A DNA stretch of 64,000 nt. Origin: an uncultured Pseudomonadales bacterium. Lineage in GTDB: Bacteria > Pseudomonadota > Gammaproteobacteria > Pseudomonadales > Azotimanducaceae. The stretch spans positions 372,001 to 436,000 of the forward strand of contig OY282519.1 in assembly GCA_958296405.1 (NCBI GenBank). The letters run 5' to 3'. The notes under the pieces were generated by a model. That model saw only the letters and a list, made by a program, of their open reading frames with translations. It searched no databases and was not told the origin of the DNA. This document shows, piece after piece, positions 50,063 through 59,039 of the stretch. Every line of letters starts with the position of its first letter. Position 1 is the first letter of the stretch. The position numbers and the translations under genes were made by a program.

Positions 50063-51250
50063 GTGCCACGCTCTCGCTTGCTGGATTGGAACCTCGCCAT
50101 CCTCGCTGGGGCGCAGCTTGTGTCCGTTTCTGGCGTTGTGGCGATGGTGACGCTCGGCGGCATCGTCGGCCAGCGGCTGGCGCCATCGCCGGCGTTGGCC
50201 ACCTTGCCGCTGTCGTTCCTCGTGCTGGGCATCGCCGCCAGCACCATCCTCGCCGCTTGGTGCATGGCGAAGATCGGCCGCAGCCGCGGCTTCGCGCTCG
50301 GCGCGCTGATCGGGTGCTGCGGATACGCGATGGCCGCGTTTGCCATGGCCGCAGCCAGCTTTGGCCTCTTCTTGGCCGCCGCCGTCCTGATCGGCGCCGC
50401 CAACGCCTTTTCACAACAATATCGGTTCGCCGCCGTCGAGAGCATTCCCGATGCCCCAGCGCAGGCCGTCTCCATCGTGCTCATGGGCTCGCTGGGAGGC
50501 GCCTTGGCCGGCCCGGCGCTCGCCAACCGGGGCGAGGATTGGTTTGCCGGCGCGCCGTTCGCCGGCACGTTCGCCGCGCTCGCCGTTGCCGGACTCGGCA
50601 TCGCCGCGGTGCTGCTGCGCCTGAACGTGAAGCCGGCATTGGCCGAAGGCGTGGCAGACGCGGTGCGACCGCTTAGGCAAATGGCGCGGCAGCCGCTCTT
50701 TGTGGTGGCGGTGATCGGCGGTGTGGGCGGCTTTGCCGCCATGAACTTGGTGATGACGGCCGCGCCTTTGAGTATGCACGCCGGCGATGGCTATTCGCTG
50801 GCGACGGCCGCGGCGGTGGTGCAGGCGCATGTCATCGCCATGTACTTGCCGTCGCTCTTCACCGGGCACCTGATCGCCCGTTTTGGAGTGGGCAGCGTGA
50901 TGGCCGCCGGCGCGCTCATCTTGGTGTTGATGCTCGCCGTCGGCTTCCTAGGACAGCAAGTGATGCACTATGCCACGGTGATGATCGCCCTAGGCCTCGG
51001 CTGGAACTTCCTGTATGTCGGCGGCACCGTCCTGCTTGGCCAAGCGCATCGCCCCGCGGAGCGTTTCCGCGCCCAGGCCGTCAACGACTTCAGCGTCTTC
51101 GGCATGTCTGCGGCTGGGTCTCTGAGCGCCGGGCTCATGTTGCATCTCTTTGGCTGGCAGGGTGTGTTGACTGCTGCCGCGTTGCCGATCGTGGCCGCCA
51201 TCGCTGCGCTGGCGGCGATCCGCCCAGACCGACGCATGGCGATGGTCTAG
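50063..51250 (+). CDS. MFS transporter
   Basis: A 395-residue major-facilitator protein with 12 predicted helices. Arg/Lys-bearing loops are AKIGRSRGFALG (the A-motif position) and ARFGVGSVMAAGALI. The start is the GTG at 50063, preceded by TCAGGAGG; the frame opens earlier without a site. The substrate is not predictable. The family resembles MFS proteins with a conserved FSQQYRFAAVESIPDA loop. Confidence 0.85.
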   Translation: MPRSRLLDWNLAILAGAQLVSVSGVVAMVTLGGIVGQRLAPSPALATLPLSFLVLGIAASTILAAWCMAKIGRSRGFALGALIGCCGYAMAAFAMAAASFGLFLAAAVLIGAANAFSQQYRFAAVESIPDAPAQAVSIVLMGSLGGALAGPALANRGEDWFAGAPFAGTFAALAVAGLGIAAVLLRLNVKPALAEGVADAVRPLRQMARQPLFVVAVIGGVGGFAAMNLVMTAAPLSMHAGDGYSLATAAAVVQAHVIAMYLPSLFTGHLIARFGVGSVMAAGALILVLMLAVGFLGQQVMHYATVMIALGLGWNFLYVGGTVLLGQAHRPAERFRAQAVNDFSVFGMSAAGSLSAGLMLHLFGWQGVLTAAALPIVAAIAALAAIRPDRRMAMV

Positions 51251-51371
51251 CCCGACGGTTCACCCGTCACGCCGCGGCCACAACCAACCTCGGCGCCGCG
51301 TGACGGCACCGCACGTCAGCAAGCGCTCACCCGCGACGACCATGTGTTCCCGCATTGGCGCCATCGGATGT

Positions 51372-53303
51372 CTAGCCGCGGCAGGACGCCGCCGCAGCGC
51401 CCCACTGGCGCGCCACATCGCGCTCGATGGCGGCGAACACCGGCGTGGCCCGTGCCCGGTTGCTCAACTCCGCGGCGAAGGCAAATGGCTCGGCATAGGC
51501 GGCGATGCCGGCGACAACTGGCGGCGCCTGCGTGAACGGCGCTTCCACCACCCGAAAGGCAGCGAACAAAGGGGGCCCCAACGCCGCGGCGCAACGCTCC
51601 AGAGACGCCTTCACGGCGCGCAGGATGAGCGGCGCGTTCGTCGCATGGGCGGGGGCATGGAAGACCTCCACGACGACGCCCCGCCACATGTCCCGCGCCA
51701 CCACATAGCGCCCCGAATGGATGGTGAAGTGGCGCGCGTTCGGGCTATCCGCTGCGTACTCGAAGTAGCGCCGGTCGTCCTCCTTCCAAACGCGCCCGCG
51801 AGAGCCCGGCGCGATGGCGATTTGATCCATAGACGTGCCCACCCTCACCTTGAAGCGCGGCTTGCCGGGCGCGGACGGCGCCGTGCTTGGCGGCGGCGCG
51901 GACGTGGCCGCGGGGCCGAGGCGCGGCACCAGCGTCTCGCCAGCTAAGAGGGCGCTGTTCGCTGCGAGACCCGCGGCGCGGTCGCGGTTGGCGAAGCCGG
52001 TTTCGCGCCACGCCATGTCAAACGCCACCTTGATGCGCTCGATGGGGCGCAGCGGCGGATCGAACGTGTAGCGGCGCACACCGCGGCGCACATCCTGCTC
52101 CACCAACCGCGCCGGCACATCCAGCGCGTTCACATGCACTTGGGGCGGCACGAACAGCGAGAACTCATTGATGCGCGTTGCGCCAACATTGCCCAGCAAC
52201 ATCGTGCCGGCGGCCGCAACGCGCCGCTCGCGGGGATGCAGCTCAACGCGCAAGTCCAAGGCGAGCAGCGTGGGACGCGCCAACGGCGCTTGTCCGCCCT
52301 CGCCACGCCCCACTTCCGCAGCCATCGATGCCTGGTGAGTGGCAGCGGTGCGTTGCGGCGCCCACGGTGATGCCATGGGAGCGGAGTTCGCCGCTGTGTG
52401 GCAGATCCAAGCGCCGCTGCCAAGCCACAGGACGGCGCACGGCGCCGCCGCGGCAGCGCTGCAGCGCAGGCGGCGCTTGGCGCGGGCGAAACGCTGCCGC
52501 CGACTCTCGCCCGGCGTTCCCGGCCCCAGCGCCCATGCGCCGATGACAACCAAGGCCGTGAGCGCCGAATAGTGTGCACCGGCGGCGACGAAGGCAGCGA
52601 GATGTTGGCCGTAGCCGTTTAGCTGCGAATAAGGCATCGGGCGCGGGCCGAAGTACAGCAGCATGTGCTCGGCGCCGAGCCGCGGCAGCGCCAAGGACGC
52701 CAACAGCGCCAACGCAACCGCCGCGGTGCCGCGCCAGCGCAAGGCGGCCAACGCCTGCATCGCAACCGCAACCCCGGCCCAGAGGCAAAGGCCCCAGCCA
52801 ACGTTGACGACGCCGGCGGCGTAGAGCGCCCAATCTGGCGCCGCGCGGCCATCGGCCCACTGCAAGGCGGCGGCAGCCAAGCTCGCCACGGCCAGCACGG
52901 CGACAACGATGCACGCGAGCGCGACGATGTTCGCGGCGACCACTTGGCCGGGCAATCCGACGGCGGCGCCGTGGATGCGCATGGCACACCGCCGGCCATG
53001 CGCGACGAGCGCGCCGCTCCCCCAAGCGAGGAGGATGCAGAGCGGGACGCGCAAGAGCGCAATGCCTTCCAGCAAACGCTCCGAGGCTGGCCGCATCGGC
53101 ACGTCGTAGGCGAACGGCAACGCGAGGAAGAACCAACCCGCAACCCAAGCCAAACCGAACGCAAAGCCGCCCCACGCCCACCACGCTCGCGCCACTTGCG
53201 CAAGCGCCGCTTGGGCTGCCGCGAAGAAAGGCGTGGTGGCGCCCAGACGCCGCCTGCCGCGGCGGGGCGTCGAAGGGCTGGCTGACGCTGGCGCGGCGGG
53301 CAT
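51372..53303 (-). pseudogene. M1 aminopeptidase-like membrane protein, truncated at a degenerate zinc motif
   Basis: A 643-residue frame with about six to eight N-terminal helices (residues 35-310) followed by the N-terminal domain of an M1 peptidase (LRVELHPRERRVAAAGTMLLGN; FDPPLRPIERIKVAFDMAW). It belongs to proteins fusing an ABC-2-type membrane part with an M1 peptidase. The sequence ends FAAIERDVARQWGAAAASCRG, exactly where M1 enzymes have HExxHxWWG: His is replaced by Glu and Arg, and the second zinc ligand region and catalytic domain are missing. It is thus probably a decayed gene or a non-catalytic derivative. I start at the ATG at 53303. The frame itself has no internal stop. Confidence 0.65.
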
Positions 53304-53432
53304 GAGGACGCATTCGAGTTGGGTAGGCGCCGCGCACCGCCACTGGCAAGGCTCAGGCGCTGTGCCAAGCGGCAATCTGCGGCGCCGGCAGCTTATCATG
53401 GCGCACTGATTGGACTGCCCGATTCCGCGCTC

Positions 53433-55517
53433 GTGGAACCCCCCAAGCCAAAGACCATCATTTCCTACGTGGAGCCGCTTTCCGTCGCGCCAGGGCAGCG
53501 GCTCGACGTGATGGTGAGCTGCGAAGCCGGCGACGCCTTCCGCGCGGACTTGGTGCGGCTCATCTGCGGCGACCCCCGGCAGCGCGGGGCTGGCTATCAG
53601 GAGCACGTTGTCGAATCCTCCCTGAGCGGCCACGCCTATCCCGCCCGCTTCCAAGCGCTCAAACCGGGCTCCTACGCCACCCTAGAGGGCCTGCCAGCCT
53701 TTAGCGCGCTCTCTTGGCACGCCGACGTGATGCCGACGACGCCGCATCGCCCGCGGCAAACGATCGTTGCCGGGCCCGGCGACGTTGCGCTCAGCATTGC
53801 CGGCGGCCGCCTGACGCTCCACGCGGGAAAGCACCAGTTGCAGATCGATGCACCCATGACGGCGGCGCGTTGGCATCACGTCGCCATTGAGTGCGACGGC
53901 GCCACGACCACGCTGCGCTGCGAGACACGCGGCTTGACGGTGGCGGAACCGGCGGCGCTCGCTCGCTCGGCCACTGGCCAGTTCCGCATCGCCTGCCCGG
54001 CCGGGGATTGGCAGCTCGCGGCTCGCGCCGGCGTGCCCGGCTTCAATGGCCGCATCGAAGCGCCCCGGTTCGAAGACGGCGGCGAGCTCATCGCCGCATG
54101 GGATTTCAGCCGCGACATGGCCAGCGCGGAGTTGGTCGAAACGGTACGCGGCTACCGGGGCATCGCCCATCAGCATCCGGCGCGGGCTGTCACCGGCGCG
54201 GCGTGGGATGGCAGCACCCAACGGTGGCGTGACGATCCTTCCCAATACGCCGCCATCCACTTCCACGAGGACGACCTCACGGACGCCGGTTGGGCGCCAG
54301 ACATCACATGGCAAGTGCCGAAAGACCTGCCGAGCGGCGTTTACGCGGTGCGCCTGACGACCGCGACGAGCGAAGACCATGCGGTGTTCTTCGTGCGCCC
54401 GGGCGCGCGGGCGCGGCCGGCGCCAGTGCTCTACCTTGCCGCCACCGCCACCTATACCGCCTACGCCAATCAAACCGCGTCCCTTTCCCGCAACCGCAAC
54501 CCATCGGACGCCTACTTCCTTTCGCATCCAGAAGTGGGCAAGTCGCTCTACGAATCCCACGTTGATGGCAGCGGGGTGATGTACTCATCGCGTAAGCGCC
54601 CGGTGTTGAACCTGAAGCCCCGCACCGTGACTTGGTCTTTCAATGCAGACACCAGCGTGACGGCGTGGCTCACGCACATCGGCGCCCATCACGACGTGGC
54701 GACGGACGAAGATCTGCATCACGAGGGGGCGGACCTCTTGCGCCGCTACCGCGCCGTTATCACGGGCACGCACCCGGAGTACTACTCCACCGCCATGCTC
54801 GACGGAGTGCAGGACTACTTGGCGGGCGGCGGGCGGCTCATGTATCTCGGCGGCAACGGCTTCTACTGGCGCATCGCCTTCGACCCTGCCGACCCCGCCG
54901 TCATCGAGGTGCGCCGCGCCGAAGACGGCACCCGCACTTGGATCGCGGAACCGGGGGAGTACTACCACTCTTTCACCGGCGAGTACGGCGGGCTCTGGCG
55001 GCGCATGGGACGCCCGCCGAATCACTTGGTCGGCATCGGCTTCGCCGCGCAAGGGTTCGACGGCGGCACCTACTACCGCTTGCGCCCCGGCGCGTCGAGC
55101 GAGCGCGCGGGGTTCATCATGGAAGGCGTCGTGGCGCAGGACATCATCGGCAACCACGGTTCCCAAGGCGGCGGCGCCGCCGGGGAGGAGATCGACCGCT
55201 GGGACCCAAGCCTGGGTTCACCCGCCCACGCCCTGATCCTCGCGTCGTCAGAGCGGCACGGGCCAAACATGTTGCGGGTGAAGGAAGAGTTCCAAGCCAC
55301 GGAGCATCCAGACCCGAAAGACCCGAACGTGCGGGCAGACATGGTGTTCTTCGAGACCCCGGCCGGTGGCGCGGTGTTCTCCACCGGCTCGATTTCCTTC
55401 GCCGGGGCATTGGCGACGGACGACTACGACAACGACATCGCCCGCATCACCGGCAACGTGCTGGCGCGCTTCAGCGACCCGAAACCGTTTGCATACCCAG
55501 AAGGCGACGCGGACTGA
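53433..55517 (+). CDS. N,N-dimethylformamidase beta-subunit-like protein
   Basis: An approximately 694-residue protein matching the large subunit family of dimethylformamidase, an amidohydrolase with a metal-binding palm fold. A LamG-like segment lies at about residues 110-230 (GRLTLHAGKHQLQIDAPMTAARWHHVAIECDG). The C-terminal two-thirds contains YLAATATYTAYANQT, WLTHIGAHHDVATDEDL, VITGTHPEYYSTAMLDGVQDYLAGGGRLMYLGGNGFYW (about 480-517) and HGPNMLRVKEEF. The small subunit gene is not nearby and the substrate may differ. The start is uncertain; I use the GTG at 53433. It is divergent from the M1-like gene. Confidence 0.8.
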   Translation: MEPPKPKTIISYVEPLSVAPGQRLDVMVSCEAGDAFRADLVRLICGDPRQRGAGYQEHVVESSLSGHAYPARFQALKPGSYATLEGLPAFSALSWHADVMPTTPHRPRQTIVAGPGDVALSIAGGRLTLHAGKHQLQIDAPMTAARWHHVAIECDGATTTLRCETRGLTVAEPAALARSATGQFRIACPAGDWQLAARAGVPGFNGRIEAPRFEDGGELIAAWDFSRDMASAELVETVRGYRGIAHQHPARAVTGAAWDGSTQRWRDDPSQYAAIHFHEDDLTDAGWAPDITWQVPKDLPSGVYAVRLTTATSEDHAVFFVRPGARARPAPVLYLAATATYTAYANQTASLSRNRNPSDAYFLSHPEVGKSLYESHVDGSGVMYSSRKRPVLNLKPRTVTWSFNADTSVTAWLTHIGAHHDVATDEDLHHEGADLLRRYRAVITGTHPEYYSTAMLDGVQDYLAGGGRLMYLGGNGFYWRIAFDPADPAVIEVRRAEDGTRTWIAEPGEYYHSFTGEYGGLWRRMGRPPNHLVGIGFAAQGFDGGTYYRLRPGASSERAGFIMEGVVAQDIIGNHGSQGGGAAGEEIDRWDPSLGSPAHALILASSERHGPNMLRVKEEFQATEHPDPKDPNVRADMVFFETPAGGAVFSTGSISFAGALATDDYDNDIARITGNVLARFSDPKPFAYPEGDAD

Positions 55518-55616
55518 GGGCACGGCGGCCACGGGGGCCAGTGAGGCTGATGATCGGGTACTGGGCGCTGGCGCGGATGAGCGCGGCTGCCAAGTGCCTT
55601 GGAATCATCGCCAGAC

Positions 55617-55651
55617 TGTACAGATTGCATTTTCGATGTGCAATCTGCACA
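55617..55651. promoter_or_regulatory. Operator-like palindrome upstream of the HicB-like gene
   Basis: TGTACAGATTGCA and TGCAATCTGCACA form a 13-bp inverted repeat with one mismatch around a 9-base centre, in a locally AT-richer stretch about 100 bases before the HicB-like start. It could be a repressor-binding site; HicB proteins repress their own operons. The role is inferred. Confidence 0.45.
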
Positions 55652-55751
55652 CACTGCGACCGATCGCCCAGACGTGACGAGTCGTTTCTCGAGAGCATTG
55701 CGAGGCGTGGCAGCCTCACCCAAACTAAGATCGCAGCAGAGGAGGAAGGCG

Positions 55752-55973
55752 GTGTCCGATCACTACACCTATCGCGTCACTTGGTCCGCCGAGGATCAAG
55801 AACATGTGGGCCTGTGCGCGGAGTTCCCATCCCTAAGCTGGCTGTCCGCTTCACCGGAGCAGGCGCTCGCCGGCATTCGCGAGCTGGTGCGGGACGTCCT
55901 CACGGACATGGCAACGACCGGCGATCAAGCACCTGCGCCCTTCGCTGATCGCGGCCGACGCCCGGCAGGATGA
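55752..55973 (+). CDS. HicB-like antitoxin, apparently truncated
   Basis: A 73-residue frame from a GTG preceded by AGAGGAGGAAG. The first 60 residues (YTYRVTWSAEDQEHVGLCAEFPSLSWLSASPEQALAGIRELVRDVL, about residues 4-49) are the RNase H-like HicB core. The protein ends at GRRPAG, without the C-terminal DNA-binding domain that HicB proteins usually carry. The stop falls inside a 47-bp segment duplicated from the nearby hydrolase gene, so the 3' end was probably replaced by a rearrangement. No hicA lies upstream or downstream. Function as an antitoxin is doubtful. Confidence 0.6.
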   Translation: MSDHYTYRVTWSAEDQEHVGLCAEFPSLSWLSASPEQALAGIRELVRDVLTDMATTGDQAPAPFADRGRRPAG

Positions 55974-55997
55974 CGACATCTTCAAGCTCACGGCCAC
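55950..55997. repeat. Partial copy of the hydrolase gene 3' region (partner at 57150-57196)
   Basis: From GCGGCCGACGCCCGGCAGGA onward it matches 57150-57196 at about 43 of 47 positions, with one single-base gap. The partner is inside the epoxide-hydrolase-like gene. This copy contains the stops of both the HicB-like and the DprA-like genes. The pair forms direct repeats flanking the DprA-like gene. Confidence 0.8.
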
Positions 55998-56974
55998 ATG
56001 GCCAGCTGACTCGACTGCCGACCGACCGCGGCGTCTGGGGCGGACGCCGGCGAGGCTAGTTCGTACCCATTGAAGAGGGAAGTCACCTCGTCCGGCAGCC
56101 AACGGCCTCCCCGTTCGACCAAAGCGGCATTGCCAGAACTCGCAGCGTTGCCGCGATGAACCCATAACGGCACCCAACCGTGCTTCAGGTTCTCCACGGC
56201 GCCATTCCAAGTTCCGCCAGCGCCCTCTTCGCTAGCAACGACCGCAGCAACCGATGCGAGGCAATAGATGTATCGGTTGCGTCCCATCGCGTTGCCGACA
56301 TGAAACCGCGCAGTAGGAGCGAACGGCGAAATCAGCGCGAGATCGCCGCGTTCGAGCGCACCGCGCCACTTGCGCGACATGGACGCCCGCTGCAGGCCGG
56401 AAGCCAGCACGCCAACCGCCGTGCCTTCGACATCGAGGCTTGCGAGCATGGCCGATTCGTCCACCCCCCGGGCACCGCCAGAGACGACCATGTGGCCGTT
56501 GGCCGCCGCTGCCCGGCCTAGAGTGGCCGCAACTTCAACATCCCCTTCCGATGCACGGCGGGAACCCACCACCGCCAGCCCCCTCTTGGCCAGCAGACTG
56601 CGATTGCCACAGCCGAACAGCAACGGTGGCGACTGCCACTCCAAACGCCGCTTGAATTGCCGCGGATAGTCCGCATCCGAACGCACCAGCAGCCACAAAC
56701 CGGCCCGTTCCCAACGTTCAAGACACAATGCCAGAGCAGTGCCGCGGCCGAGGAGGCGGCGCACGCGGTCCGCCGTAATGGAGCGATGCTGCCAATCGCA
56801 CACCAGCTGCTCGCCATCGCGCTCGAGCAGATCGGATGGCTGCATCCGGTGGCTTTGCAGTAGCTGAGCAAACTTCGCCCACTCGCCGATCGAGAGCGGT
56901 TTCGGGCCGTCAGTGCTCCGCTCGCTGAGGACCGCGGTGAGCAACGCCACGCTTTCCGCTTGCCGCGTGAGCAC
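55988..56974 (-). CDS. DprA/Smf-like Rossmann-fold protein, stand-alone
   Basis: A 328-residue protein of the DprA (Smf) family. The Rossmann core has VGSRRAS (136-142) and SGGARGVD (165-172), followed by ISPFAPTARFHVGNAMGRNRYIYCLASVAAVVASEEGAGGTW (about 213-254), typical of the nucleotide or ssDNA-binding fold. The canonical DprA His after GVD is not present. The N-terminal 100 residues are unusual. It is not in the housekeeping dprA context, and its 3' end lies in a duplicated sequence, so it looks like an accessory gene. DprA-like proteins occur in competence and, as a family, in several mobile and defence loci. Role here unknown. Confidence 0.75.
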   Translation of the reverse strand: MLTRQAESVALLTAVLSERSTDGPKPLSIGEWAKFAQLLQSHRMQPSDLLERDGEQLVCDWQHRSITADRVRRLLGRGTALALCLERWERAGLWLLVRSDADYPRQFKRRLEWQSPPLLFGCGNRSLLAKRGLAVVGSRRASEGDVEVAATLGRAAAANGHMVVSGGARGVDESAMLASLDVEGTAVGVLASGLQRASMSRKWRGALERGDLALISPFAPTARFHVGNAMGRNRYIYCLASVAAVVASEEGAGGTWNGAVENLKHGWVPLWVHRGNAASSGNAALVERGGRWLPDEVTSLFNGYELASPASAPDAAVGRQSSQLAMWP

Positions 56975-57067
56975 GTCAATCGCCCAAGGCAGCGCTGGCC
57001 AGGGCCGCGGGGAACACCGGCCGGCTGCCTGCGGCTCTCGAAGCCGTGCCCGCGCAGCCCCGCGAGC

Positions 57068-58042
57068 CTAAGCGTCCGCCCGCAGCGCCTCGTTCAGGAA
57101 CCCGATGAGCGCCGCGTTCGTTTCGGCCGGGGCTTCTTGCTGCGTCCAGTGGCCGATGCCCGGCAGGATGACGACATCCTTCAAGTTCACGGCCACCTTG
57201 CGCATGTTGGCCTCGTAGTGCGGGTTGTTGGCGATGAGGTCTCGATCGCCGCTCACGAACAGGGCGGGCTGCTCGATCTTGCGCCCTTGGAACGGTGCGG
57301 CGAACTCCCACGTCAAATCCATGTTGCGATACCAGTTGAGCGGGCCGCGGAAGCCGCGCTCTTGGTAAGCGGCCACGAAGCAGTCCAAGTCTTCCTCCGT
57401 GAGCCAGGGCGGCAGCACTTCGGCGTCTTCCATCAGTTCAAGGAAGAACGCGGATTTGTGCGGCGGGTCCATCATGCCGCGCAAGCCCCGCTTCGAGTTG
57501 CCAGACGCGCTGTACAGGAACTTGCGCATGGCCACGCGCACATCGCGCTGCAGTTCGTGCTCCGCCACGCCCGGCGTTTGGAAGTAGAGGATGTAGAAGA
57601 ACCGGTCGCCAAAGGTGGCCTTCATGCTCGCCGTGGGTGGTTGCGCCGGACGGTCGGACGCCGGCACGGACAGCGCCGCCACGGCGCGGAAGATGTCCGG
57701 CCGCCACAGCGCGGCATTCCACGCCACTGGCGCACCCCAGTCGTGGCCGACGATGGCGGCTTGGCTCTCGCCCAACGCGGCCACCAACCCCACCATGTCG
57801 CCAACCAAGTGGAACTGCGTGTAGTCGCTCACATCCGGCGGCGCGTCCGTTTCCCCGTAGCCGCGCTGATCCGGCGCCACGACGTGGTAACCCGCCTCCG
57901 CCAGCGCCGGCAGCTGATGCCGCCACGAATACCAAGATTCCGGGAAGCCGTGGCAGAGCAGCACCAGCGGGCCCTCGCCGGCCTCCGCGATGCGCATGTT
58001 GATGCCGTTGGTTTGCACCGTGCGGTGCTGGATGTCTGCCAT
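57068..58042 (-). CDS. Alpha/beta hydrolase, epoxide-hydrolase type
   Basis: A 324-residue hydrolase. The oxyanion motif HGFPESWYSW (31-40), nucleophile Asp101 in VGHDWGAP, cap-domain Tyr in ILYFQTPG (a ring-opening tyrosine position) and the general-base His in GIGHWTQQEAP fit soluble epoxide hydrolases. Haloalkane dehalogenase is less likely because the cap residues differ. The start at 58042 is the ATG nearest the family N-terminus. The 3' region was the source of the short copy at 55950. Confidence 0.85.
   Translation of the reverse strand: MADIQHRTVQTNGINMRIAEAGEGPLVLLCHGFPESWYSWRHQLPALAEAGYHVVAPDQRGYGETDAPPDVSDYTQFHLVGDMVGLVAALGESQAAIVGHDWGAPVAWNAALWRPDIFRAVAALSVPASDRPAQPPTASMKATFGDRFFYILYFQTPGVAEHELQRDVRVAMRKFLYSASGNSKRGLRGMMDPPHKSAFFLELMEDAEVLPPWLTEEDLDCFVAAYQERGFRGPLNWYRNMDLTWEFAAPFQGRKIEQPALFVSGDRDLIANNPHYEANMRKVAVNLKDVVILPGIGHWTQQEAPAETNAALIGFLNEALRADA
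57150..57196. repeat. Source copy of the 47-bp repeat, within the hydrolase gene
   Basis: Matches 55950-55997. It encodes part of the C-terminal KDVVILPGIGHW segment of the hydrolase, so this is the original and the other is the fragment. Confidence 0.8.
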
Positions 58043-58156
58043 GGGTTCAGCGCGGTTCAAAGGGGAAGGCACCCGATACTACGCAAACCCGTCATCGAGT
58101 GGAAACGCCGTTTCGGTATGCTCGCGCGCATGGACGAGCGCTGCGGCAACGCCTGA

Positions 58157-58810
58157 ATGTGCCCACGCGCACTCGTCGCGGAATGCGTGGGAACGCTGTT
58201 CCTGCTCGCCACCGTCATCGGCTCGGGGATCATGGGCGAGGCATTGGCTGCCGGCAACGACGCCATCGTCCTGCTCGGCAACACGGCGGCCACCGGCGCC
58301 ATGTTGGTGGTGCTCATCACGGTGTTCGGCCCCATCTCCGGGGCGCACCTCAACCCAGCGGTGACGCTGGCCTTCCTGTTGCGCGGCGAAATCACTGGCA
58401 GCCGCGCCGCCGCCTACGTCGTCGCGCAAGCGCTGGGGGCAGTGGCAGGCATGTTGCTCGCCCACGCCATGTTCGACCTTGAACTGCTGCAAGCCTCCAC
58501 CAAGAGTCGCACCGGGCTGGGGCAGTGGCTCGCCGAGGGCGTAGCGACATGCGGCTTGGTGGCGACCATCCTCGGCACGCTGCGCACGCGGCCAAACGCC
58601 GTGGCGGCGATGGTGGGACTGTACATCACCGCCGGCTACTGGTTCACCGCCTCCACCTCATTCGCCAACCCCGCGGTGACCTTGGCGCGCGCCTTCACAG
58701 ACACGTTCTCCGGCATCCTGCCAACCCACGCGCCGGCCTTCGCGGCAGCGCAGTTGGTCGGCGCGGTGACGGCAGTGGCGCTGTTCCGCTGGCTGGCGGC
58801 GAAGGATTGA
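58157..58810 (+). CDS. Aquaporin-family (MIP) channel
   Basis: A 217-residue channel with six helices and both NPA loops: SGAHLNPAVTLAF and TSFANPAVTLARAF. The compact size and the residues before the second NPA (TSFA) suggest a water or small-solute channel rather than a glycerol facilitator (GlpF usually has about 260-280 residues and NLARD after NPA). Substrate not certain. It is rightward and converges on arfB across a hairpin. Confidence 0.88.
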   Translation: MCPRALVAECVGTLFLLATVIGSGIMGEALAAGNDAIVLLGNTAATGAMLVVLITVFGPISGAHLNPAVTLAFLLRGEITGSRAAAYVVAQALGAVAGMLLAHAMFDLELLQASTKSRTGLGQWLAEGVATCGLVATILGTLRTRPNAVAAMVGLYITAGYWFTASTSFANPAVTLARAFTDTFSGILPTHAPAFAAAQLVGAVTAVALFRWLAAKD

Positions 58811-58997
58811 GGGCTGGGCGGCGGACGCGAAGAGCCAAGGAGCAGCCCGGAGCGGAGAGCGAACGGGCTGCGAGGCCGGGAAGCGACAGCGCCAACGCCC
58901 AGCGACGGCCGCACCCGCGGCAACGGGCGAGGCTCCGCATGCCGATGAGAGCGCCCCTCAAGCACAAGGCTGACGCTCCTCAGCGTTGCCACCTTGA

Positions 58998-59037
58998 GCG
59001 CCTAACCGCCCGCCGATGAGAGCGCGCGGTTAGGCGC
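58998..59037. terminator. Perfect 12-bp hairpin between convergent genes
   Basis: GCGCCTAACCGC and GCGGTTAGGCGC pair perfectly around a 16-base loop, just past the stop codon of leftward arfB and about 190 bases past the aquaporin gene. No U-run follows on either side. A bidirectional terminator is the likeliest role. Confidence 0.5.
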
Positions 59038-59039
59038 AC

